A DNA stretch of 64,000 bases from Gordionus sp. m RMFG-2023 (lineage: Eukaryota; Nematomorpha; Gordioida; Chordodea; Parachordodidae). Shown in pieces: positions 1 to 11,739 of this stretch. The notes under the pieces are model-generated. The model worked only from the letters and a program-made list of their open reading frames with translations, was not told the origin of the DNA and did not search any database. Made by a program: the position numbers and the translations under genes. Where the stretch lies: positions 30,605,366 through 30,669,365 of the forward strand of contig NC_088777.1 of the NCBI RefSeq assembly GCF_954871325.1. Direction: 5' to 3'. Numbering within the stretch: position 1 is the stretch's first letter; every line of letters starts with the position of its first letter.

Positions 1-96
1 GGAATTAAAACAAGTCATAAATGATATTAAAAACAACAGACCTATAATGAATAATATTTATAAAAACATTGAATTGGAATTAAGTATAATTAAAGA

Positions 97-1143
97 TTGT
101 CTTTACAAAATAAAATCATAATTCCGTCTAATATGAGAAAAACTATACTACAGTCATTACATGAAGGTCACTTGGGAGCAGGAAAAATCAAATCCTTAGC
201 CAAAGATTACATGTGGTGGCCTGGCATAAATAATGATATCGTTATGGAAGTGAAGAGTTGTGACGATTGTAATATATATCACGATAATCCTATAAAGATA
301 CAGAAACCATGGGTTTCGGCAACCAAACCGTTTGAAAGGATACATATAGATTATGCGGGTCCGTTTTTTACAAAAAATTGGTTGATAATAGTCGATGCCT
401 ACAGCAAATTTCCAATTATTATTCCTGTTAAAAATATTACGACTGATGTTACTTTAAAAGAAATCTTTAAAACTATTTCGCTATACGGAATACCTGAAAC
501 TATAGTTACTGATAACGGCACTAACTTTACGAGTAACGATTTTGAAAAATTTTGCAACAATTTTGGTATTAAACATGTGCTTACATCTGCTTATCACCAG
601 CAATCCAATGGCCAGGTTGAACGCATGGTTAGAACGTTCAAAACACATATGAAAAGGAATATTAAAATAGACCCAGATATCGCATTTAGCAAATTTTTAC
701 TTAATTACAGAAATACGCGTAATGATACTACAGGAGTTACACCATCACAGAGAATGTTTAATCGAGATATTAGAATTAAATGGGACTTATTAAAACCGAT
801 GGAGGAGAAGGAGAATAAAATAAACGTTACTTTACCACGAAATAGAACTTTTTATGTAGGAGATTTTGTTTGGTATAAAATACAAGGGGATGATAAATGG
901 TGCAAAGGTATTATCACACATAAAGAGAGTGATATGATGTTCCAAATTAAGACTGAGAAAGGTATTTTGAGGAGACATTTAGATCAAATAAGAATTAGAA
1001 ACTGTTTTAACACAATTATTAACTATGACTCTAAGGATTCTTTTAAGGAGGGAAGTATGGATAAAAATATAAAAATTACTGATAATAACGATATAACACC
1101 TATCTCTAGACCTGTGCGAATAAAAAAAAACCTGCTTATTTAA
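97..1143 (+). CDS. Integrase region of the partial Ty3/Gypsy element
   Basis: This region encodes the DNA-joining enzyme that inserts the retrotransposon copy into the genome. It has the HHCC zinc-binding module near its N-terminus (HEGHLGAGK, then CDDC), and the catalytic core with the three acidic positions in IDYAGP, TDNGTNF and QSNGQVE, typical of Ty3/Gypsy integrases. The C-terminal part has the small basic module (VGDFVWYK to RRHLDQIR) found in gypsy-like integrases. It is the 3' end of a longer polyprotein, so the methionine used here is arbitrary. Treated as a fossil element part. Confidence 0.88.
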   Translation: MSLQNKIIIPSNMRKTILQSLHEGHLGAGKIKSLAKDYMWWPGINNDIVMEVKSCDDCNIYHDNPIKIQKPWVSATKPFERIHIDYAGPFFTKNWLIIVDAYSKFPIIIPVKNITTDVTLKEIFKTISLYGIPETIVTDNGTNFTSNDFEKFCNNFGIKHVLTSAYHQQSNGQVERMVRTFKTHMKRNIKIDPDIAFSKFLLNYRNTRNDTTGVTPSQRMFNRDIRIKWDLLKPMEEKENKINVTLPRNRTFYVGDFVWYKIQGDDKWCKGIITHKESDMMFQIKTEKGILRRHLDQIRIRNCFNTIINYDSKDSFKEGSMDKNIKITDNNDITPISRPVRIKKNLLI

Positions 1144-1580
1144 AAGACTATGTAACTTAAAATATAAAATAAATGTTAAATTGCATAAACTAAATTAAAT
1201 ATTAAAACGCTTATATTAAAACGCAAAAAATTAAAACGCTAAAAATATAACAATCTTATTGATTTATCATTCTTCATTTATTCTTATGATGAATTATTAT
1301 TTCTTATTCGCAACTTATTTATGATAATAACAATTTCGGAAAAATGATAATAACAATTGAGTACTATCAAACAAGCTATGATTAATGGAGACAATTTACG
1401 ATATGGATATCAAGCTTGTGATTAAACAAACCAACGTGCAAAATCGAATTGATCAAACCAACGATTGGGACAAGCCAACGTTATGATGATTTATGATACA
1501 ACTTGATTACCAAAATGATAAACTACTTGGACAACAAACTCTCTATGACTTCTCCGATGGAATTATCAGAAGAAGGAGAA

Positions 1581-1832
1581 TGTTGCATTATGATAATTTT
1601 TATTACAATATAAATTTTATTTTTGTTATAATCTAATTTTATTTTATAAACGGCGTAACCTTACTTTTTTATATATTATTTTTACTTTTTTGTATTTCGT
1701 TTTATATTCTAATTTATATTTTAGAAAATGTATATATACCTTTAGAAAAGAAAAAGAAAGGAGTTAATAAAATATATTTTTTATTTAATAAAGTTAATAT
1801 AACATATTTATTATTTACCGGCACTTAATTCA
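1581..1832 (+). repeat. Putative 3' LTR of the first Gypsy element
   Basis: A polypurine run, AGAAGAAGGAGAA at 1568-1580, is followed directly by TGTTGCATTATG, the expected junction of a polypurine tract and an LTR. The LTR-like segment has an internal AATAAA-type polyadenylation context and reaches CACTTAATTCA around 1832. The 3' edge is uncertain by a few tens of bases; a second CA lies about 12 bases further on. Confidence 0.45.
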
Positions 1833-2650
1833 TGTTACTTTACATATATGAATCACAAAATTTTATAAACTCAATCAATAAGGTCCATTTAATTTATTTG
1901 AATTCATAATATCATTTATAAAACTTTGAATCAACAATTATATAGCACTTCACAAATTACAAATAATGAATAAACAAATATAAAATATATAGGATATCAA
2001 GAATTGTAAAATAAATAAATTCCCTGATAAATTATATAAAAGAATAGAAAATCATATTTATCATTTTAATATATTTAAAACTATTAAATCTATTTTAAAT
2101 AAAATTTTTACAAATCGAAAATGGCCGCCAATATTTATAAAGCGATGAAAAAATATAGAATAATTAAATATTTTTTAATTTTAATGGTCGCCAATATATT
2201 TGAAGCGATGCAAACATCTTAAAAATCTATACGGTATTGATTCTACAATAGCAATATATCACTACGGTATTGAATCTATAATGATATCAATACGGTATTG
2301 AAGTTACAATGGGTATTGATTTCACAATCAATACACCGGCTCTGATGTAAACATATGCCAGGCTTATAATAATTTTTTCTAAAATATTCCATGGGTAATT
2401 ACGATTATGTAGCACATACTTATTTTATCTTATATTTTGCCCGTCAAGATGATAGTGAAATAAGAATTTTCTTTTTTATTAGTTGATGAAATATATTTTT
2501 TATTGTGGACATAAATTAAAATTAATAACCATATACTTCATAAATAAATAATAAATTTTGAATAACCCCTGATGATGATAAATCAAAAATTTTCTTATCT
2601 ATCTTATGAGATGTGATTCAGAAATTTATATTTATTAAAATATTTGTTAT
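1833..2650. other. AT-rich stretch with short degenerate repeats
   Basis: No gene is visible. Around 2230-2330 the phrase ACGGTATTGA recurs about four times with spacer CTACAAT-like words, a small degenerate minisatellite. TGTGGACATAAA at about 2505 with its following ~70 bases returns about 1 kb downstream near 3512, so the minisatellite arrays lie between two diverged direct repeats. Confidence 0.4.
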
Positions 2651-3170
2651 ACATAAATTAAAATTTTTAACTTGGTTTGTTTTTACTGATTTGGATAGAT
2701 TAAGATTTTGGTGAATAGTAGATTTTGGTAGTGTCTAATTTAAAAAAATTTATTTGTTAACATAAATTAAAATTTTTAACTTCGTTTGTTTCTATTGATT
2801 TGGGTAGATTAAGATTCTGTTGAATGGTACATTTCGGTAATATGATTCGTAGAATCTAATTTAAATAAATTTATTTGTTAACATTAATTAAAATTTTTAA
2901 CTTGGTTTATTTTGATTGATTTTGGTAGATTAAGATTCTGCTGAATGGTACATTTCGGTAATATATATCGTGGAATCTAATTTTAAAAAAATCTATTTGA
3001 TAACATAAATTAAATTTTTTAACTTAGTTTGTTTTTATTGATTTGGGTAGATTAAGAGTCCGTTGAATGGCACATTTCGGCAATATGATCCGTGGAATCT
3101 AATTTAAATAAATTTATTTATTGTCATAAATTAAAATTTTTAACTTGATTTGTTTTTATTGATATAGGAT
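2651..3170. repeat. Tandem array, ~120-bp unit, about 5 copies
   Basis: The phrase AAATTAAAATTTTTAACTT recurs at about 2651, 2761, 2881, 3003 and 3124, giving a period of 110-122 bp. Each unit also carries a GATTTGG-TAGATTAAGA segment and an AATGGTACATTTCGG segment. Copies differ by scattered substitutions, so the array is not very recent. No coding potential. Confidence 0.8.
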
Positions 3171-3726
3171 CACTGAAAAAATTATACTAAGATATTGCAC
3201 CAAAGGTATCTTGTGTATGAATCTAAAAAAAATAATAAAATAGATTTTAATGGCCCACAGTAATGTTCAACTTGTTCTTGATTTTCAGTATCTTCAAGAT
3301 GATTGGATGTTGAAGCAAATTGTTTATTTCCAGTATCTTCAAGATGGTTGGATGTTGTAGGAATAAGACTTTGCTCGTTCCTTTTCTTGATACGACAAAG
3401 TGCCTGTCTCTTTCTAGCTTTCTCCTTATGTTGATTTTTTATTAAAATTTAAAAATATAAGAATTACTCAATTTTATAAAAATAAGTTTAGTTTAAAATA
3501 TTTATTATTGTGGACATAAAATAAAATTACTAAATATATACTTCATAAACATATTTATAAAAAATAATGGAAAATATTAGAATAGCCCCTCACCTAATAA
3601 ATATATATTTCGGAATCACATCTTAAAAATATAAAATTTACTCTTGTTGAAGCAATAATGCCTTCTTTAGATTTTGGTAGTATGAAACGTTCCATTGTTT
3701 GGTTTTGTTGAATGGTATCTTGTGTA

Positions 3727-4225
3727 GGAATCTAAAAAAAAATAATATAATAGTATTTATAAAAATTTTAACTTACATAGCCTATGAGATAACCTTAAAA
3801 AATTATTTAATATTATATGTATTTATTATGTAAGTTTGTATTTTGTGCAGGAATCTAAAAAAATAGTATTTATAAAAATTTTAAATTACATTGCCTATGA
3901 GATAACCTTAAAAAACTTATTTAATATATGTATTTATTTTATAAGTTTGTTTTTTGTACAGGAATCTAAAAAAATAGTATTTATAAAAATTTTAACTTAC
4001 ATTGCCTATGAGATAACCTTAAAAAACTTATTTAATATTATATGTATTTATTATGTATGTTTGTTTTTTGTGCAGGAATCTAAAAAAATAGTATTTATAA
4101 AAATTTTAACTTACATTGCCTATGAGATAACCTTAAAAAACTTATCTAATATTATATGTATTTATTATGTAAGTTTGTTTTTTGTGCAGGAATCTAAAAA
4201 ATAGTATTTATAAAAATTTTAACTT
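3727..4225. repeat. Tandem array, ~114-bp unit, about 4 copies, with a repetitive open frame
   Basis: AGGAATCTAAAAAAATAG starts units near 3727, 3848, 3960, 4075 and 4188. The period is close to 114 bp, a multiple of three, so one frame stays open for 122 codons at 3836-4204 and reads as a protein repeated every ~38 residues (each copy has KKIVFIKIL and YIAYEITLKN). I regard this as an arithmetic effect of the period and not as a gene: there is no promoter, splice or family evidence. The sequence just upstream (3264-3360 and again 4318-4450) also has short duplications. Confidence 0.75.
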
Positions 4226-5640
4226 CCCTAAATCTGCCACTTAACGTGGGTAAAATAGAATAGATAAGAATTTTCAAATATAAAATAAGATGCTCAGATA
4301 AAACGTAAGTATATGTAATGTTCAACTTGTTCTTGATTTTCAGTATCTTCAAGATTAAGATGTGTAAATTGAAAGTATATGGTTTTGCTCGATGTGGTGT
4401 CTGTTAAAAAATATAATTATTTACTGATGATTGAAGGTTTTGCTCGATGTTGTGTCTGTTAAAAAAAATATCAATTATTGTAATTATTATATTATTATAT
4501 GTTTTGTAATTGTTTTTTGTATTGAAATTCTTTTTTTGAAAATGGCGGTTCAATTTGGTTTATGAATGCGTGTTTGATATGTTTAAGCCATGATGATTTT
4601 TATTGAATATATATATTATAGATTTAAATTCCTTAGCTCTTGTAGGATTATCTGCAAACATTTTTTTCATACTAATGTTCCTTCCTGCCTATTGCCTCAA
4701 AATACTTCTGAAATGCTTTCCATGATTTATAGGAGATTAAATCCATTTTGCTAATATGATCTAAATTTGCTTAAAATTGCTATGATAGATAGATAGATAA
4801 ATTATAGATATATAGAAAGAACAATATATTTGACATCAATTAAGACAAAATATTTACATTTCAACTTAGAAATATAATGCTATTAAAATAAAATATAATA
4901 TTATAGATGGCGCTAAATATCATGGAGATTAAAACTACAATTTAACATAACTTAAATACTTCCGAATTTGTTAATATTAATTAAATATTATTAAGAATCA
5001 CTCCCTATTTAAGTAGGACAAACGTCCAATAATTAATAAAGAAGTTGAATATTACATAATATATTAACAAAATTATAATTGACTATTATCAGGTAAAATA
5101 ATTGACTATATAATGTCACAGTTGTGACTGTGACTGCTATAATCATTTTGATTGGACAAATAATATTTAAAAGAAAACTATTGGCTAAATTTGATTGACA
5201 TTTTTTGAGGATTATATATATAGAATATAGCTGGATCAAGATATTGCCAACAAAGAAAATGAAAACCCTCATATGATGATATTTTATCAATCTTATTTGA
5301 AAACTAATGCAATGTTGAAGATATATTTAAATTTAAAAAATTATTTTGTGAAAATTTAGCTTTATTTATCTAAAATATCCATATATTATATTATTAACTC
5401 AAATATAGTAATTTATATATATATAATGGAAAAATTATTTTCCTAAATATGTGAGTCCTTAAAAACAATTATTATTTCAGGTTTTCCAACTGTTTATTAA
5501 ATATTGATTCAATTATTTACAACATATATGTATTTATTAAGTATATATATAATATTTTAATATCACCATTATCAATAATGGTTCATACAAAGTTTAATAA
5601 CTGAAATATAAAATAAATACATATAAATATTTACATATCT
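4226..5640. other. AT-rich stretch, nothing assigned
   Basis: Both strands were read and no protein family, RNA gene or terminal repeat was recognised. A short duplicated phrase (TTTTGCTCGATGT) lies near 4385 and 4437. The word AGATGGCG followed by CTAAAT occurs at about 4904. Confidence 0.35.
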
Positions 5641-5688
5641 TTGAAATGCGTCTCTTATATTATTAGAGTTCTCGTTTGAGCGATGGTA

Positions 5689-6480
5689 TTAGGATTCAAT
5701 AGAATCTGATAAAGGGCATTCTTCATTTGAACTAAGCTCTATATTTTGAATGCCCTCTATATCTATTATTACACTATATAAAAGGCAATACGCTTTAACA
5801 ATTTGAATTGTATTAACTATGTTAGTTTCAGATAATTTATAAAGATACCTAAATTTGGCAGTTAAAATCCCAAAACATCGCTCATGAGACTCTAGCATAA
5901 GATAATCTATTATATTCTTAGGGCATTTAAATGGTTTTTATATGGTTTCGTTATGAAGTCTAATAAAGGATATGCATCATCTCCTACAAATATACATATG
6001 GAGATATTATGTCTGTTGAAGATAAAAAATATGAATTAGGTTTCTTAATAACTTTATTAATTATTCCTTGATAAAATTGGCTCTTGGTAAAAATGCTTCT
6101 ATCTGACATAGACCCAGGAAAGCCAACAATTAACATGAATCTAGAAAAGAATTAAAATTAATAAAATATATAATAACCTTGCTCTGTGATCAGCTGCAGC
6201 TTGTAGCACAAGAGAATTAAATTTTTTATATTTAAAAAACACAGATCTACATTTTTCAGGTTTTTGTTCTCACATGCTTTCTATCAATAGCACATATATA
6301 TAAGAAAAACCAGATTTCCTGAAGAATTCTGCTGATATATCAAGCATTTGTTAAACTGTTGCCAAAGAGAAATACTTGGGTTGAAGACTTATCCATAATA
6401 ATCTAACAATAGTAGCTGCTGATGATTTGCCAATTTTTGTAAATAAGGCTATTTTTCTATAACTCATTCCTGTTGTCAAA
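5689..6480 (-). pseudogene. PIF/Harbinger (HARB1-like) transposase relic
   Basis: Minus-strand translation gives the parts of a DDE_Tnp_4 nuclease in order: GMSYRKIALFTKIGK near 6470; AIDRKHV near 6280, matching the family signature GAIDGKHV with the first catalytic D; FKYKKFNSLVLQAAADH near 6210; VGFPGSMSDRSIF near 6110, matching GWPGS-HD-RVF; VGDDAYPLLDFITKP near 5960, matching GDxAYPL; and the C-terminal segment ESHERCFGILTAKFRYL at 5850, where the family has a conserved E then FG-LK-RF. A 37-bp GT-AG intron lies at 6141-6177 and restores A-R-F across the junction. At least two frameshifts and one stop break it. No terminal inverted repeats were found, so only the gene core is annotated. 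Confidence 0.82.
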
Positions 6481-6969
6481 TATATATACAAATATTACGC
6501 TAATTTATTAAAAATAAATCATACACAAGGGTTATATAAAGCCTATATTCCATACTAATAATGTTTTTATGTATGACTTTAGGGGTCTCCATTTCTTTCA
6601 AATATGTTAGAATAACTTAAAAGTTTCCACATGCATGTGAAATGTCACGGAATTTATCAGGATAATAAGGTATAATATCAAATATTTTAAAAAGTCAATA
6701 ACCTCTATAATGAGTAATATATTTATTAATATTTTAATTATAACATACAACTGAATTCCGAATATCTATGCTTAGTTCAGTCGTATAATCAAATATTATA
6801 TAATAAATATCTAATAATTGAATCATATCAAGCATTTTGAATATTTTAATTTTTATTATTTAAAAACATAAATGTTTTCAAAGTGTTTTGTTATTAATTT
6901 GCGAAAATTTTAAAATTTTAAGGATTTTTTCAAAACATTTTGGACACTGCCTAAATCTATATTATAATT

Positions 6970-7035
6970 TTCCGATGTTATCACTACGTCATCGTGACGT
7001 CTAGTCATCGCTACGTCATGTCATCGGTACGTATT
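6970..7035. repeat. TACGTCA minisatellite at the Helitron A 5' end
   Basis: Just inside the terminus, words of the type TCATCGCTACGTCATG repeat two to three times, including one TGACGTC. Helitron B carries a longer version at the same place. It is a subterminal repeat of the element; any binding function is inference. Confidence 0.6.
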
Positions 7036-8102
7036 TATATTTATTTTTTTATTTGTTTATTTAATTTAATTTGTTTTTTGTTTATTTAATTTAATTAAAA
7101 CAGATGATTGGATTTGATAGTGTACACATACCTAACATGGATGAAATACAATATAAGAAGATAACCAAGTATATTCAAATATTTAAATATTCTTATCCTA
7201 ACCTATTTATACTTAATAACATTACATTCATCATATTCCTTTTTAACTTTTAGAATATCATAATAGGCTTGATAAGTCCCCCAAAAATTTTTTCCTGATG
7301 ATAGCCAAACTTTATCAATTCCTTTAAGTTAATTTTTATTATTTTTTATAATAATTTACCCCTTATTTTTTCCCCCCTATAATCTTATTTTTTTAATTAC
7401 CTTACAATTAATTAACTTAATCTTAATAACATTACATTCATCATGTTATTTATTAACTTTTAGAATATCATAATAGGCTTGATAAGTCCCCCAAAATTTT
7501 TTTTGATGATAGCCCTCCAACTACTAGAAATATGCATCTAATTTTGGCCCATCTACTGGTTTTACATTATTTTAATGTTTGTTTACTTTAAAATTTAACT
7601 AAATTAATATAACACTTTTTAAAGATCCACCATTTTGTCTGGTCCACCATTGCTCTATTATCCCTGTGAACCCTGTTTTTTCACATGGACAGCTATATGT
7701 AGCTATGTCTCGAGTTTGTTCTCCTCATAAATTAAAGATTATAATCAATGATAAAACAAGAACTACAACCAATGTGATATATCATGAGGTTATATCCGAT
7801 TAATTCCGGTTTATACGAATAAGAATGAACATTATTTATAATTTAAACAATTTTATATTATTTAAGCATCCTTTTGTCGGGCTGCACAATATGCCCTTTT
7901 ATCTCTAATGAATATTTTGTCTAATTGAAAATTATACAAAGTACATTTTTAAAATTTAACTAAATTAATATAACAATTTTTAAGGATCCTACTTTTTTAA
8001 AAGCTTACCATTTTGTCGGATCCACCATTGCTCTATTATCCCTGCTGATTATTTTGTATAACGCACAAAAAATATACATAGTACATTATTTTTATTATAA
8101 AT

Positions 8103-8565
8103 TGTTAAACAGTGACACTCATGTATTTTATCTTAACTTTAAAAAATTGTTATGTTAAACAGTGACACTCATGTATTTTATCTTAACTTTAAAAAATTGT
8201 TTTTTTTTACACCCTTAAGCTATTTATGGCGTAACTTAATATATTTCAAATGTAATAAGAATTGTTTCTTTCTTTTTGTTAAAAACAACTTTTATATTTT
8301 AAAAATCAATTTGTTTATAAACTAATATTAAATTTTATATTTTATAAATCAATTTACTTAATAAACTAATGTTCAATTTTTTATTTTAACTTTAAAAAAA
8401 AAAGATCAATTTATTATAAACTACATTAAATTAAATTGTCAATACATATAGGAAACTATTTTGAATTATGTGATCATTATATTTTTTAAATTTAAATATC
8501 AATAAATTGACGTAATATACGTTTATAACATTTGATTTCTGCCTTTGATTTCTGCAACCTTTTCA
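8103..8565 (+). repeat. 5' LTR of the Gypsy element, first 50 bp duplicated
   Basis: It begins TGTTAAACAGTGACACTCAT and ends CAACCTTTTCA. The first 50 bp occur twice in tandem (8103-8152 and 8153-8202), which the 3' LTR does not show, so this LTR is ~463 bp against ~405 bp. The base after the LTR begins TGGTGGCAGCATCC, the expected position of a tRNA primer-binding site. Confidence 0.92.
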
Positions 8566-8580
8566 TGGTGGCAGCATCCT
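8566..8580 (+). promoter_or_regulatory. Putative primer-binding site
   Basis: TGGTGGCAGCATCC directly abuts the 5' LTR. Starting with TGG is what a site pairing with the 3' CCA of a tRNA would show. Which tRNA primes it cannot be decided here. Confidence 0.5.
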
Positions 8581-8686
8581 AAATTAAAATTTTCTAAAAT
8601 ATTAAATATAAATTAACTTCTTAAAATTTTTATAAAATCCAATACTATAAAATAGAAAAATTCAAGGATATTGTAAATTATAAATT

Positions 8687-9705
8687 ATGAAACAGACCTC
8701 AAATAATAACGTTAATATTAATATTGAATTTCCAACATACACAGGTAATGGCGATGTTTTTCTAAGTCGTTTCGAAGACATATTCAACGATGCCTCTGAT
8801 ATCGAAAAAGCAGGATCCTTCACAAGAAGACTACCAGACGAAGAATACATCAAGCTCAATCGATATCTTCACTTAGCGATTTCATCAATCCATCGATATT
8901 GATTGAAAAATTTAGGTTATTACACCCGAGGAAATCTACAAGTTCGAAATTGTTATTATTCAATGCAGCTGTACAAGGTAAAAATGAAAGTTACATCAAT
9001 TGGGTAAGTAGATTATGTATTTTACAAAATGAATGTTCGTTAAGCGATAGTAGAGTCATTGAAAAAGTAAAAATTTCATCAAATAGCAGAAGTATCAGGC
9101 AGAAAATTACGTTGAAAGAGAATATTACGTTAGCAGAAGTCTTTAGTTTAAGAGATGATTTTGAGGAGACAGAATTAAAAGAAAATATAATAGCTAAAGT
9201 TGAAAACATTTCTTTAAGTGAAAAGACTGAAGAAGAAACAAGCGTAAAACATTTGGAAAGACAAAGAGGCATAAAAGTTGAAGAAAACAAACAGGTGGTC
9301 AGATACGACGATAGACATAATCCACGATCGAATAACGATAACAGACAACGATGGACAGCAAGAGGCCATGACTTTCAAAGAAATATTTATCAAGGAAATA
9401 GTTATAACCCCAGTTACCAAGGAAATAATTACAACCCTAGATATCAGAATTATAACGCGAATTATTACAACGTCAGAGCAAACTATCCAGGATCGTACAA
9501 TAATTCTTCGAGATTAGATAATAGAGCTAGTTATAATAAAAATGACTATAATAATAATATATTTAATAATGATTATAATTACAGATATAACAGACATTAT
9601 AACGATTCAAGATGTATTCAAAGATATAACGATAATCATAATATTGGAAATCGAGGAACTAATCAAGTATGCAATTGTAAATATCATAACAACGACAATA
9701 ATTAA
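8687..9705 (+). CDS. Gag-like region of the Gypsy element
   Basis: This region would give the structural particle protein. The N-terminal part (NIEFPTYTGNGDVFLSRFED) reads like gypsy capsid starts in which a short F-x-G-x-D-x-FL-RFE block begins the capsid domain. The C-terminal third is rich in asparagine, tyrosine, arginine and glycine and ends with a CNC-like cysteine-poor tail instead of a clear CCHC knuckle. The low-complexity tail may bind RNA. Domain limits are approximate and this is a fossil part. Confidence 0.7.
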
Positions 9706-9849
9706 TCACGATATACAAATAAAGTAAACACTGTAAATATAGAAGAGATAAAAGAAGATGATAATGACAAACTAGAAAGAAAAGAATATAATTTAGACAA
9801 TTTAAACATAAACAATATGGATACCGATAATAATTACACAGCTAACGAT

Positions 9850-10090
9850 GCTTATAAGGTCACGGTATATTTGAACGACATGCCTATTTTGATGCAGATC
9901 GACACCGGGTCAAGGTATAGTATTCTACTGATTCATATCGTGAAAAAGATTGGAGTAAAAATCTTAAATAAATCAGATATTAAATTAACTGGTTATGATG
10001 GAAACACAATAAATGTTTTAGGAACTACCAAAGTCAAGGCAAAATTCGAAGACAAAAGTCAAATCTTAACTGCTTATGTAGTCCAGAGAT
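9850..10090 (+). CDS. Aspartic protease domain of the Gypsy element
   Basis: The retropepsin active-site motif is visible as MQIDTGSRYSIL, preceded by a short beta-strand-like segment (VTVYLNDMPIL) and followed by an LTGYDGN-type segment in the usual position for the second half of retroviral-type proteases. It would cut the polyprotein into its parts. Position between gag and reverse transcriptase agrees with Ty3/Gypsy order. Confidence 0.8.
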
Positions 10091-10379
10091 AAGATTGCAC
10101 TGTTAGGAAGGACCTGGATAGCAGTCTTTAGAAATATATTAGATAGATTTGTAAACTTAGTCGAAGAAGATTATGACAATACTATTCAAGAACTGATCAA
10201 ACAATGCGAGTCAAAACTTAGCAAGAAACCAATACTACGCAATTATGTCAAACTACATCTAAAACAAGGTGCTACACCGAAAATCATACCTCCCAGGCGT
10301 GTACCTTATTCAAGAATTGACTTAGTTACAAAAGAACTACAGAAGTGGATAAGCGACAAAATAATCGAACTGTTGAAGA

Positions 10380-11010
10380 GGTAAGATGGGCCAGTCCTCT
10401 CACTCCTGTTGTCAAGAGCGATGGTTCAATTCGGCTATGTGCTGACTTCAAGAATACTATTAATCCTGCGTTAGAGGATTTCAAATACCCAATTCCACGC
10501 ATCAATGACCTTATGGCAAAGTTATCGAAAGGCAAGAAATTTACAAAGATCGACTTTAAAAATGCATTTCTTCAAGTTCCAATACACAAAGAATCAAGAG
10601 ATTTTCTCACTATTTCAACTCATAAAGGCTATTTCAGGTTTACAAGACTTCCGTTTGGATTAAAAACTTCGTCAGCAATATTCCAACAAACTATGGACAA
10701 TATTTTCGGGAACATGAAAGACGTCGTGTTTTATATTGATGACTTATTGATTACTGGGGAGGATGATGAAGCTCACGTGAACAACATAAAAATGGTATTT
10801 GACAAAATATCAAAGTATGGGCTTACACCAAACTTCACAAAGAGTATATTTTTGAAGAAAAAACTACGGTTTCTAGGTCACGATATAGACGACAGTGGAA
10901 TACATCCGAACGCAGATAAAATAAAGGCTATTTCTAATATGCCGGAACCTAAGACAAAAGAAGAGTTGGCAACTTTTTTGGGGATGGCGAGCTATTATCG
11001 AAATTTCTGT
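10380..11010 (+). CDS. Reverse transcriptase domain of the Gypsy element
   Basis: The palm and finger motifs are in order: WASPLTPVVKSDGSIRLCAD, the TKIDFKNAFLQVPI block with the first catalytic aspartate, FTRLPFGLKTSSAIFQ, the catalytic YIDDLLI, and the thumb-proximal LRFLGHDI and FLGMASYYRNF. These are diagnostic for Ty3/Gypsy reverse transcriptases. The enzyme copies the element RNA into DNA. Only domain limits are given. Confidence 0.92.
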
Positions 11011-11159
11011 GCAATTTTGCTGACATCGCCGATCCCTTATACACAATAGTAAATAAAGACAAGTGGTCATGGGATAGTACACATCAAGAAAGCTTTGATT
11101 ACCTAAAAAAACTCATAAGCACTCCGCCTACGTTAAATTTTTATAACCCGGATCTACCA

Positions 11160-11545
11160 GTGGGCATTGCAACTGATGCTTCAAAGAAAGGTTTAGGCGC
11201 AGTCTTATTTCATATTGAGGGTGATGGCAAAGAAAAACCCATCGCTTTCGCGTCAAGAGCACTATTGAAATCAGAGTTAAATTATACCAATATCGAAAGA
11301 GAAGCTTTGTCGGTAATTTACGCGGTTAAAAAATTCCAGGAGTATTTAATAGTCACAAGATTTGTAATAATTACCGACCACAAGCCACTCGTGTATATAT
11401 TTACGAAGGGACTCAAGGACAATTCTTCCATATCAATGCGACTCCAAAAATGGAACTTGGCTATGGGAGCGCATGACTTTACGATAGGTCACAGACCCGG
11501 GAAACGAAATATTGTACCAGACTGTTTGTCCAGATTACCACTAAT
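11160..11545 (+). CDS. RNase H domain of the Gypsy element
   Basis: TDASKKGLGAVL carries the first catalytic aspartate, NIEREALSVIYAVKKF the glutamate, ITDHKPL the next aspartate and IVPDCLSRLP the C-terminal block, matching the RNase H of Ty3/Gypsy elements. It degrades the RNA strand in the RNA:DNA hybrid during reverse transcription. Confidence 0.92.
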
Positions 11546-11739
11546 GAATACAGAAGAGATGGTACAAAAGTTAGATGACGAAATAATTGATGACAATTTT
11601 TGGGACACACCAATAAATTTTAAAAGAATAGTTAAAGAAACTAATATTGATCAAGAACTAATGGAAGTAATCAACGATATAAGGAATCATGAGCAGATAA
11701 AGAACAAAACGTATAAAAATATGGTATTGGAATTGAGTT

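Larger units (their letters stand above)
1..1832 (+). mobile_element. Ty3/Gypsy LTR retrotransposon, 3' part, cut by window edge
   Basis: Only the 3' end of this element is inside the window: an integrase region, a short non-coding spacer, a polypurine tract and one LTR. The integrase is clearly related to that of the second Gypsy element at 8103-13462, but the spacer and LTR are different, so it is another family of the same lineage. Gag, protease and reverse transcriptase would lie upstream of position 1. The outer LTR edge is my estimate from the TG...CA rule, because the partner LTR is not visible. Age cannot be judged without the 5' LTR. Confidence 0.85.

Noticed and set aside
9214-9727. 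Open frames on both strands overlapping the gag-like region
   Set aside because: They are shadows of the asparagine/tyrosine-rich gag tail in other frames.
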